This document shows positions 20,701-29,200 of a stretch of DNA of 64,000 nucleotides, in pieces. The notes below the pieces were generated by a model. The model was given only the letters and a program-made list of their open reading frames with translations, was not told where the DNA came from and did no database searches. A program made the position numbers and the translations under genes. Numbering within the stretch: the first letter of the stretch is position 1; each line of letters opens with the position of its first letter. Location: NCBI RefSeq assembly GCF_029784155.1, contig NC_073693.1:154663442-154727441 (forward strand). The letters run 5' to 3'. This DNA is from Uranotaenia lowii (lineage: Eukaryota > Arthropoda > Insecta > Diptera > Culicidae).

Positions 20701-21476
20701 GAATCAATGGCATCTGTTATTTCGTCCGAGTACTTTTTCCAGTCGATGTGTCTTGTAAGGTCATATGCCATATTTGTTGAATTTGAAGTGCTGGCCCCAT
20801 TGGTGATTGTAATTTTGATTGGCAAGTGATCACTACCATTGGGATCAGGGATTACCTTCCACTGGCAATCCAATGATAGTGAATTTGAGCAGAGTGAGAG
20901 GTCAATTGCACTTGGTCTTGCAGGAGGTTTAGGTACTCGTGTTTTTTCACCCGTGTTCAAAATTGTTAAATTGAAACTGTCACAAATGTCATAAATAAGA
21001 GTAGAACGACAATCGTCAGTTTGTTCTCCCCAGACAGTTCCATGTGAATTGAAGTCACCCAGGATCAACCTTGGCTCAGGAAGCACTGAGCACAGGTCCT
21101 CTAGGTGATTTCGATCCACTGCAACTCTATGAGGCCAGTACAAACTGACAACGCATAAGTCCTTACCTCTTATAGTTGTATGACATGCAACAGCTTCAAT
21201 TCCTCCTGATAAAGGGAGGTGGATTCTATAAAAGGAGTGGCGCTTATTGATCCCCAAAAGCACCCCTCCATAAGAATCGTTGCGATCCAGACGGATGATG
21301 TTAAAATCGTGGAAGGAGATGTTTGATTCAGAAGAAAGCCATGTTTCAGAAAGGGCAAAAATATCGCAACTAGTTTCATGAAGAAGAAATTTGAACGGAT
21401 CCAGTTTAGGGATAATACTACGACAATTCCACTGTAACACAGTGATATCTCCGACCTCTCGGCGTAAATTAGCCAT
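17793..21476 (-). CDS. LINE ORF2: AP endonuclease, reverse transcriptase, RNase H
   Basis: The protein is 1227 residues. The N-terminal AP-type endonuclease (about 1-225) has LQWNCRS, LSETWLS, GDFNSHGTVWG and the catalytic SDHLPI. The RT (about 450-760) has RPIAMLSC, TQFGFRRGKGT, FLDIKGAFDAVS near residue 568, GLPQGSCLSPLLYN, and LADD near residue 658 where most LINEs have YADD or FADD. RNase H (about 945-1060) shows FTDGS, ELAAIHWALDS, TDSLSS and NEKADSLAK. A C-terminal CSCGQGYHDIEHIVWSC is the usual Cys/His motif. It nicks target DNA, copies the RNA and may remove template. The start ATG lies inside the end of ORF1, in the overlap ATGGCTAA, suggesting reinitiation. Confidence 0.93.
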   Translation of the reverse strand: MANLRREVGDITVLQWNCRSIIPKLDPFKFLLHETSCDIFALSETWLSSESNISFHDFNIIRLDRNDSYGGVLLGINKRHSFYRIHLPLSGGIEAVACHTTIRGKDLCVVSLYWPHRVAVDRNHLEDLCSVLPEPRLILGDFNSHGTVWGEQTDDCRSTLIYDICDSFNLTILNTGEKTRVPKPPARPSAIDLSLCSNSLSLDCQWKVIPDPNGSDHLPIKITITNGASTSNSTNMAYDLTRHIDWKKYSDEITDAIDSMNVLPPLEEYHFLSRLIHESALCAQTKPIPDSTVLRRPPNPWWDQQCSKLYKDKSKAFKDFRKHGTLVLFESYVSLENQFKKLIKGKKKAYWRNFVGGLSRETSLSTLWKVARSMRNRSSTNESEEYTHRWISNFARKVCPDSTPVQKIIRNVPSDRCGLDSSFSMVEFSLALLSCNNSAPGIDQIKFNLLKNLPDAAKFRLLNLFNQFLENNIVPQEWRQVKVIAIQKPGKPASDANSYRPIAMLSCIRKLMEKMFLFRLDKWVEANGLLSDTQFGFRRGKGTNDCLALLSSEIQMAYAKREQMASVFLDIKGAFDAVSIEVLSDKLHSRGLPPLLNNILYSLLCEKHLNFAHGDIAIRRTSYMGLPQGSCLSPLLYNFYVSDIDSCLSEGCTLRQLADDGVVSVTGNTESHLHRPLQDTLNRLSSWALGLGIEFSPEKTELVVFSKKHRPAQPQLQLLGRTITQSRCFKYLGVWFDSKCTWRAHIEYLKGKCQQRINFLRSITGTWWGAHPEDLLKLYRTTILSVMEYGSFCFQSAAKTHLIKLERIQYRCLRIALGCMPSTHNMSLEVLAGILPLKDRFNLLSLRFLIRCEVMNPLVIVNFERLLEQNFHTRFMSIYHVLMSMQVNPSSYSPARVCSPDYDNSSVQFDLSMQQEIRGIPDPHRPLLIPRIFEAKYRHVDADKLYFTDGSLIEESTGFGVFNEISSASYSLESPCSVYIAELAAIHWALDSIASRPVGHYFIVTDSLSSVQAIHSIKPGKHSPYFFEKIRDSLSALSKRRFTITFVWVPSHCSIEGNEKADSLAKVGAMEGDTYQREIAFNEFYFLVRRNSLVNWQRKWNEDEDGRWLHSIIPRVSLKPWFNRLDLSRDFIRIFSRLMSNHCSLDAVLYRFDIAGSNLCSCGQGYHDIEHIVWSCEVHLVARTNFIDSLRARGKPPYVPVRDVLAVIDLDYMFEIYLFLKAIDLRL

Positions 21477-22899
21477 CGAGAGAGATAAACACTGAAATGA
21501 GGGGCCAAGTTTGCATCAATTGCTTCAAAAATGTCTTTAATACAGGAAGCATTGTTGTTACAATGCTTCTGATGGATTCAGAAACGTTGAAAAACGAAAA
21601 CATTCCATTTAGAATGTCAGCCAACTTAAACAATCCCGGCTGGGAAGTGGATTCTGACAAAACTGCATTTTTCATGGGGGCCTTTGAGGTCCCTGCTGGA
21701 GTTGGATTATTCTGTGGTGAAAATATCGTGCGGAATCCAGGAGGATTTAGTTTTTGTTGTTCTGCAGCATTCGGCTTTTTAGGGACACTGATTGGAGGGC
21801 TCATTGTAGGGATTTTCTTGGGTATTTTGGGTGTCTTGGGAGTTTTTTTAGCACGTTTCCGGGAGTTCGCAACGAAAACAAAAGGGTTCTCCTCGTCAGT
21901 CGCCTCTTCGTTGTCAACTGGCAACACAGAAAAGATGTTACTCGAATGAGGTTGGGCCAGTGGAGAAGCGCTCTTTAAGATAGAGGCATAAGAACGTCTC
22001 GATCGTTCTTTTAAAGAGCGCTTCTGTTTATCCCAGCAACTCTTGAATGCCTCGCACGAAGAGATTTCATGGGGTGAGCCCCCGCAATAGACACATTTCT
22101 GCTCTATTGCTGAGCATGCTCCAGCCCCATGATTCTCCCCGCATTGGGGACAGCGTGGCTTATTGCAACAGTGCGACGCTGTGTGCCCCAATTTGATGCA
22201 ATTTTGACAATGCATGGGTCGAGGCACGAAGAGTCGCACAGGAAGCCTTAAAACTCCGTCAATCAAGACGTAGTGAGGGAGGGCGGTACCCGCGAAGGTC
22301 ACACGAAATGAAGCTGAAGGCGAGTACTTTGTAACTCCATTTACGACGTTGGCAGTATTGAGTTGACGGCAATCCACGATTTCGACAGAAGTCGAATCGA
22401 GGCTCTTGAACTTACCAACGCCGTTGGATTTAACGTATTTCGCGTCCAGACTCATTTCTGTGATCACGCCCTCAATCTCTACGTCTCGAGACGGGATGTA
22501 AACGTGATACTCTAAATTCAGAAAATTGCTGGCTACAATCTCGTTAGCAGCTTTCGAGTTACCCACAACAACGCGCAGCTTGTTTGCACGCAATTTTGTA
22601 ACACTGGTTACAGAGGTCCACCTCGCCAGATCTTTGGTGATCTGTACCACATTGAGAGGCTTGCCGTTCTTTTTGGGCCGGATAAAAACCACCCAAGATC
22701 CAGAAGAAGATGAACCTTCCGCATATTTTCGGAGCCGGGTTGTTCTACTCTCAACTGATGATGAGGAATTACTGTCCGTCTGAGAAATGTGAGCATTTGA
22801 GGGACCAGCAGCATCTGGATCCTCCAGATGCTCCTCATTCTCGTAGGTCATATTCTCATCATTATCAGTTGAGGGGTTTAACCCCCCGCCTTCGTTCAT
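21469..22899 (-). CDS. LINE ORF1: gag-like nucleic acid-binding protein
   Basis: The protein is 476 residues. An acidic, Ser-rich N-terminus precedes a fold at about 65-225 (WVVFIRPKKNGKPLN, ... RVTFAGTALPHYV) that looks like an RRM-like ORF1 domain. Three zinc knuckles follow at about 229-285: CQNCIKLGHTASHC, CPQCGENHGAGAC and CVYCGGSPHEISSC. The C-terminus is Pro/Lys-rich with KKTPKTPKIPKK. It would coat element RNA in the ribonucleoprotein. Its stop TAA overlaps the ORF2 ATG by 8 nt. The start chosen is the first ATG after a long untranslated leader and no other Met would add conserved sequence. Confidence 0.9.
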   Translation of the reverse strand: MNEGGGLNPSTDNDENMTYENEEHLEDPDAAGPSNAHISQTDSNSSSSVESRTTRLRKYAEGSSSSGSWVVFIRPKKNGKPLNVVQITKDLARWTSVTSVTKLRANKLRVVVGNSKAANEIVASNFLNLEYHVYIPSRDVEIEGVITEMSLDAKYVKSNGVGKFKSLDSTSVEIVDCRQLNTANVVNGVTKYSPSASFRVTFAGTALPHYVLIDGVLRLPVRLFVPRPMHCQNCIKLGHTASHCCNKPRCPQCGENHGAGACSAIEQKCVYCGGSPHEISSCEAFKSCWDKQKRSLKERSRRSYASILKSASPLAQPHSSNIFSVLPVDNEEATDEENPFVFVANSRKRAKKTPKTPKIPKKIPTMSPPISVPKKPNAAEQQKLNPPGFRTIFSPQNNPTPAGTSKAPMKNAVLSESTSQPGLFKLADILNGMFSFFNVSESIRSIVTTMLPVLKTFLKQLMQTWPLISVFISLDG

Positions 22900-23436
22900 A
22901 TTTTTTCAACGGAGACACTAATGTCTCCGTTTTAAAAATATGAGCGAAGCACTTAATTGTTAAAATATTAAAAAGGGAAAAAAGATAGAGTAGAAACAGA
23001 GAAAAAATAAAAGAAATTACAAACTTGTTTGATTTTTTCGTTCTTCACGACTATTCGGCCAATTTCCAAGTCGTATATATGGTCCAGTGTCTAACGATGG
23101 CTCCAACCACGTGGTCTTCCTTCGTTGATTGAAGATGGCTGCCACGAATCTCAACGAGCGGGACAACCAGACTAATGAAGATTATCAGGCCGTTTGTCAA
23201 ACAATGACGACGACCTTCACCCGCCTGGTAGGGGAAACACTTCCAGAGGGGGCCACTTCACTTTCACGGGGAACAACTGCAGGCAGAAAAAAACTGCTGG
23301 CCTCCAGCACTCGAAAGGCCAAGTTTCGGGAAAGTCCTTTACTTTGCTAGCGAGGGCACTTTTCTGCTTCGGTAGCTAGCAGGAATTTGATTGTCTTCTG
23401 TGTCACCATACGGCAAAAAAAACACCGGATTGAACC
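22900..23436 (-). promoter_or_regulatory. LINE 5' UTR / presumed internal promoter
   Basis: The 537 bp lie between the right target duplication and the ORF1 start. The transcript would begin GGTTCAATCCGG directly at the insertion point, consistent with a full-length 5' end. LINEs of this type carry internal promoters here. No specific element was identified. Confidence 0.6.
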
Positions 23437-23451
23437 ACTGTACTAATGATT
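23437..23451 (+). repeat. Target-site duplication of the LINE (right copy)
   Basis: This is a perfect copy of 17618-17632 and marks the 5' junction of the minus-strand LINE. Confidence 0.9.
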
Positions 23452-24144
23452 AACAACTCAGAAATGAGGAACTCAACCTTAGCGTGTAATTGGTTGGCTT
23501 GCGAGAGAAACGTCAAATCGTAGCTTTTTTTGGGGTCATCATTAAACCATAATAAAACTATGAATTGACTCACGCCATGTTGGTTGCAAAATCGAAGGGC
23601 ACAAAATGACGCCATGTTGATGGATTCACAATGCAAGCATTGGAAAATATTTATTCATGCCTTTTTCCATCAATTCCATCATGATTGACCATCAGATTTG
23701 ACGAGGCGCATTTATTTTAAGATACTATTTCATATACATTTTACCTAAAATCTTGAATGGCAGTAGAAAAGAAGCTCAATATATGGTTAAAACATTGGTT
23801 TTTTTAGCTATTAATTTTACCAGATCATATCGGAATAATGCAATCATCATTCATCAACCATTATGGTTGCTGGAAAAAAAAAACCGAGAACTGACAGAAC
23901 CGAAAAAAACAAAAATTTCTAACATGTTTAATAATAGCTTTTTAAAAGCTTTGGTGACCAACATTGATGACCAACAATTATATGTCTTGATGACGTTTCT
24001 AGGGTAGGGCCAAATAGCCTGATTTTGGCTTTATTAGAGTCCAGGTGATGTTATAGAATGCGCTTTAGCTTTTTATGAAGATTACTGCGATAGTCCAAAC
24101 GATATTTTGCTGACCATAATAAAGCTAAAATTGTTACTTGGGTA

Positions 24145-24432
24145 TTGTCGAAAATCTTGTCTGAAACTTATCAGAATTGAGTCTGAGTCTCAAAATAAGC
24201 TTGCGTCAGAATTTTTGTCTGAATATTGTCAGAAAGCTGGTCTGAAATATTGTCAGAAATTAAGTCAGAAGAGATCTTGTCAGAAATCGAGTCTGAACTC
24301 AAATCGTCTGAAACATTGTCAGATATTAAGCCTGTGTCAGAAACAACGTGTCAGTTTAAGGACTTGTCTGTAGGTACAAGTCTGAATTCATCAAAATTTT
24401 GAAGCCTGTGTCAGATTACAAAAAGTGTTGCA
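24145..24432 (+). mobile_element. BEL/Pao leader, right part
   Basis: The leader continues from 15597 with repeated TTGTCAGAA and GTCTGAA phrases. It ends in AAAAGTGTTGCA just before the gag ATG at 24433. Confidence 0.65.
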
Positions 24433-25086
24433 ATGTCGAGAAGTACGCTGAAAGATTTGCAAAAACGTGAGCGGCAGTTATATGTGATTTTTTATGGTAC
24501 TGATAGATTCATCCAAACCTATCAGATTGATAGTGATCGGTGCCAGTTAAGCTCAAGGTTGCAAGTGATTGATACGGTGTACAGTGAATTTTTTGAAGTA
24601 CGTAGCAAGATTGAAATGTTGCTGGACGAAGTGTCCGAAAAAGAGCAAAAAGATGCTGATAGCGAAGTCAAAGGGGAGATTGCAAAACAGCGTGAAGAAG
24701 AGAACGACAAAATTCTGCAGCAGTTTGATGACCGATATTTTGCAATTCGAGGTGACCTCCTTAGACTTCAAGGCGATAAGGATGCCTTAGGGGTAAACAC
24801 AACCAGCAACAGCCAAAGTCAGTCTGCGTCAGGGAATACGTCCAGAGTGAAGCTGCCCGAGATTCGTTTGCCGTCCTTCAGCGGAACAATCAGAGAATGG
24901 GGTACGTTTAGAGACTCTTTCCGTAGTCTCATTCACGACAACGAACATCTGACGAAAATGGACAAGTTCACGTACCTCCATTCCTCTTTGCAAGGTATCG
25001 AGCTGTCAGAGGCAAACTACGACGTCGCCTGGAAAGCAACCTCCTTCAAAAAAGGCCGTCTTCAAATTGGATTTAATTTGAACTAG
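24433..25086 (+). pseudogene. BEL/Pao gag, N-terminal part (truncated)
   Basis: From the ATG the first about 200 codons match BEL/Pao gag. There is a charged coiled-coil-like N-terminus (EKEQKDADSEVKGEIAKQ), then the conserved KLPEIRLPSFSGTIREWGTF, DSFRSLIHDN, KFTYLHSSLQG and SEANYDVAW, the block of the DUF1759-type gag domain. The reading then leaves the family (from about 25033) and stops at 25084-25086. No protease, RT or integrase follows, so the element is internally deleted or cut off by later insertions. Gag would form virus-like particles in the host cell. Confidence 0.85.
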
Positions 25087-25282
25087 AAGTTCTCATAATA
25101 AGCTTCCAAAACGTATATCAGCCTCTTCGATCAAATAGTGGCTAAGCCTTAAAAAGGTTGGTGCTTAGCTGTACAACGATTGGCAAACCACGCTATCAAG
25201 GTTTAAAGTGGAAATTTTAACAACCCAGGTGATAAACGGGAATAACTAGAGGTTGCGCCAACTTCCCCGAGACAAATGAACA
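25087..25282. other. Unassigned stretch between BEL remnant and next repeat
   Basis: No coding similarity is visible. It may be the last internal part of the BEL copy, since it runs on from the deleted gag without a visible junction. Confidence 0.3.
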
Positions 25283-25285
25283 ATA

Positions 25286-26207
25286 GGGGAGAGGCGGGCT
25301 ATATGCGCATATTAAAGAAAACACTCATTTTCTCCCATATTCCGATAGATAGGAGCCTGAAAACTATATGCACATGAGCGGACATCTGTTTTCTATACGT
25401 AAGAGCAATTTTTCTGTTAAAATCTCTTACAGTTTTTGTGAAAATAATTTTATAATAAAAGAAGTCAAAATAGCCGATTTCCGAAACCGGCGGGCTAAAT
25501 GCGCATATTTATGTTTTAAGCTATATTTAATTTACACTCGCAATATTTTGAAATTATTTAATTGAAAATGGTAGAAACGGATGTTAGGTATACGTCAAGG
25601 CTGAAATTTTGGTGAAATTTTTTACATCACTAGTTCTTTTGCATGAAACATAGTTAAGTATGCCATATGGCCATATTTCATGGTAATATTTTGTTCATAT
25701 TGTATTTTTATCGGATCAGTAAGAAGTTCTTCTTTTTTCGCTGTAAGATCGTGATTTGAGCGTAGATTTAATGTTTAAATGATAGAAAGTAAAAAATTTA
25801 TAAGAATAATCTATTTTTCTTGATATAGGCATTTAACCTGCCTTGATATGGGCATTCAGAACCTGTCTCGTATTCCAATATCTTATCATCTACAACTCCA
25901 AAAGCTTCAATTTGTTGAATTTCCGATTTCCAGATGAATAAGAAAGAAAAACCATTGAAATTTTTGTTCACAGAATCTGAACGCACGATAATTAAAGTTC
26001 AATATATTATAACAAAACTGACAAAGATCTTGTTTGAATTTTTAAATTTTTTCGACTGTATATAACAATTTAATTTTTTCATGGCATGTGTTAAAAGCGT
26101 ATTACCTTCAAACTGCACTGATTAGATATGATGAATCTCTAGCCATATCGTCAATCGGCTGTATGCGCATATTACCTAACATGCGCATTTAGGAACACTT
26201 CCCCCTA
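25286..26207. mobile_element. Decayed MITE with ATGCGCAT palindromes near both ends
   Basis: The left end reads GGGGAGAGGCGGGCTATATG followed by CGCATATT. The right end, in reverse complement, reads TAGGGGGAAGTG and then AATGCGCAT and AATATGCGCATAC. The 8-bp palindrome ATGCGCAT occurs at 25303-25310, 25499-25506, 26163-26170 and 26181-26188. The internal copy at 25487-25506 (GGCGGGCTAAATGCGCAT) repeats the terminal text and suggests a nested or duplicated end. There is no transposase and no clear target duplication. Confidence 0.5.
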
Positions 26208-26269
26208 CATACGTGCTGTTCGAAGGTTTTTCTCAATATTTTGCCCGAATAAAAAAAACGACCGCCATA

Positions 26270-29200
26270 AAAGTGTATTTTTAACTTTATTTTGTTATTT
26301 TCTTTTTGTTATAAAGTTAATAATATGTTTTCTTCATATATAATAATATATTTGATCTTTGGCGCGACCGATTCAACCGTCCCGAAGCCAAGAAGAATCA
26401 ACCTTTCATCGTTTCTCGTGAATGTTATCGTAACCGATTCTCATTTTTTTTTCTTTTTAAATGCTGATATAACGCTAGTTGTTTTATAAGTTGTTTTTTT
26501 TTGTTCATCTCTAGTCCAAGAGTGCATTTTGCTTCCTTTATAATGGTTTTGCATTCCTATCTTTGCTTAATACACAGTTCGCACTACTCTACAATGGCAA
26601 TCAACTTCTCTACTAGGCTTGGCATTTTATAAATACTCTAGTTTTTTTTCTCGTTTGAAAAATTAAACATTTGAAACTGGCTTATGGGTAAAACCTTTTC
26701 CTGTATTCGGTAATATTTTTTTTCTTTTATTATATATATTTATTAATTATTTTAAGTATAAATTGCAATTATTCCATAGCAAAAACGAAATTTCTTTTTC
26801 TTTGTTCATTTAGCGCCACAGCTGATCACTACTAATGGTAAAATGCAACGATTTCCGCGTCCGTTATAGTAAAGGTTATCCGTATCCGTACGTATGCAAA
26901 CATGCGCAAAGGTCTGCCTCAGTAGGTCCGGATTCGTACCGGTTGATTCGGTCGGGCGCCACTATACAAAATTATTCATTTATTTCTCATTATTCCTCTG
27001 TATCGCGCATTTTTTTCTTCCTTGTAGTTTTAATAATAATTGCAATAGAACCGTAATAATAATAATCAATAAGTTTAATAATTCATTAATAAAATTAGTT
27101 AATTTTGCGTTTGTTCTGCGTTTGTTTTCCTTTCTAATAATAATTGATAATAAGTAATCATTTTTCTTCGCCCCTTTGTCCATTAAAATGGAAAAGTGTT
27201 TTTTGTGTTTTTTTTTTCATCCACCATTCCTTTTTTATAATAATTTTAACTTTTTCCTTACTTTCACTTCTATTTGTTCTTCTTTTTTAACTAAACAAGT
27301 TGGTTTTGGCATTTTATTCAATTTTTTTGTTCATGCTTTTTCGGGCTTCTAGCATTTCCGTTCAGCATTGGGCTTTTTTTTCGTTTACTTTTATGTGTAT
27401 GTGGTTGTGTTGATTTTGTAGCTTAAATATGTTCTCTCTGTTATTCGATTGTTAGCTGTTTTTGTGTGTCTGTGTGAGTGTTTTTTTTTCGTGTTCTAAT
27501 AGTAGTTCATTCTCATCCGCTGCTACGGCTTCGTTCTCTAGCTCGCAATAAGTTTTTTTTTTGGTTTTTTTAATGTGTACGTTACTCTCCTCCGTTTTCC
27601 TCCGTGCTCTTCTTTTCATTTTTTTTACTAATAAGAATGTAAGTCTCTAAATCGGTTCGGATGCCGTCGCGAAATGCCTCGTGGAGGACACGTGTCGCCT
27701 GATGTGGATTGTAAGGTGGTGGTCGTGTGTGGTTCTTTGTAGTGGTTGGGGTGGTATGGGTGTGTGTGTGCGTGTGTGACTGTTGTGTTTCACACTAGGC
27801 TTTGTGCTCCTTGGCAAGCGATCGACCCCGACCAAATGTAGTATCAATATTCCTGTTTTATCGCATTTTAGTTAAATTTTAATTTAATTGATGACAAAAG
27901 TTGATAGATATAATTTTCTTAAATAATAATTATTGTATATTTTTTAGTGTGTGTTCTTTTTTTCTCTTTATTTTTTTTCTTTCTTGTGTATAAAGTGTGG
28001 TCAATTATAGGTTTTGTTCAATAGTTGTATTTTCTTAACCTTTGTTACTCCGTACAGAGGAGTATGATTTGTATTTGAAACAAATGTTCAAGTTCAATGA
28101 CAGCTGGAAATGAAGCAATGCAGATTTAGACTATTTTCTTACGCGAAACTGGATTCACTACTTGTGAGTTATATTTGTTTTAATAATGATAATAATAATG
28201 ATGCTGAACTTTTACTGTTTGTGTTTCCCTAAAAGCCATTTTTCACAAGGGAAAGCCACTGTGGTTATTTCTAGCAAAGTTCTCATCCTTTTTTGTTTAA
28301 TGTATGTAATCTTTATAAGTCTGTTTCTGCAGTTAATTGATTGGTTAGTATGCTTCTGTATGAAATTGTTTGTCCCTCAAATATGTTCTAGCGATTTGTA
28401 GCTTGTTTCAATAGTTGTTATTTTAAGTTATGGACGTGTATTTGGTGGTGTAATTAACCTGTCGAAACGAATTGTTGGAAGGGATCAACGATTTCAAGAG
28501 GGAGAAACCAGCAGTAGCAGCGCAGAGCCACAAACCCCTCAACTTTTTGTCTGAACAGACGAACTCTCTTTCTTGCTCCGAGTTATTCTCTCTCGCTACC
28601 CTTTAAGAACGGAGCTTGGCTTCCACTCGGATTTGCTCTCTCTTGAACTGTGTTTGCTTTCTCGCGCTCTCGTGAGCATTCAACTGGAAGATGGGAACAG
28701 TAGATAGGCTCTTCTAGTTTCTCGCTCTGTACGATTAGGGTAAAAGAGAACTATTTCGCCAGCGCGTATCTGCTGGCATGGGTTTGGTGGGTTTCGAGTT
28801 AGCTGAATGTGGGTTGGTGGTGTATGTGTGGAATATTTCTGGTGTATGGACAATGTACGGGTTTGCATTTTGTGCTAGTGTAAGTGAACTTTTTATTTGT
28901 TTTTTTTTTATTACTTTGGCGTGATATTACGACTTTCGAACGAGTACGTATAAAATTTTCCTAAAAATAATAATAATGAACGTTAGCTGATTTTTCACTA
29001 TCATGGTTACTTTTTAAAAGTTTACTTTAGATTTTGCCTGATATGATTTTTGAATATACTTCTTTTTTCTCCATCCTTTCATACTCCAAAGTCCGGCATT
29101 TCGCGCTTCGTTTTCCGCTTGGCTGAATAAGTTCATTTGCGTACAATTTCACTGAAATTACCTATTCTCAAGGACTCTCCATGGCTACTAAGTACTTTTT

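Larger units (their letters stand above)
17633..23436 (-). mobile_element. Full-length RNase H-bearing non-LTR retrotransposon (I-like)
   Basis: The 5.8-kb element on the minus strand has a 5' UTR (22900-23436), ORF1, an overlapping ORF2 and a 160-bp 3' UTR with an AATAAA signal near 17655. It ends in a poly(A), seen as a T run at 17631-17646. A 15-bp target duplication flanks it. Both ORFs are open, so it is a recent and possibly competent copy. ORF1 with three zinc knuckles plus ORF2 with AP endonuclease, RT and RNase H is the architecture of the I group of LINEs. The exact clade would need a tree. Confidence 0.92.
15598..24142. mobile_element. TA-flanked foldback-like element, itself split by a LINE
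   Basis: The element is bounded by CCCAAGTAACA on the left and the inverse TGTTACTTGGG on the right, with TA duplicated outside. Subterminal TTTATTATGG occurs in both ends. Its arms hold a tandem repeat in opposite orientations: about five units at 16080-16870 and three inverted units at 17215-17560. Without the LINE (17633-23436 plus one target copy) it would be about 2.7 kb. There is no transposase. The TA target and CCC...GGG ends resemble Tc1/mariner-mobilised MITEs, but the class is not certain. Confidence 0.7.

Noticed and set aside
21497..21949. 150-codon plus-strand ORF opposite LINE ORF1, with glycine-rich hydrophobic stretch
   Set aside because: It is the antisense shadow of the ORF1 lysine/proline-rich tail. 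No independent evidence.
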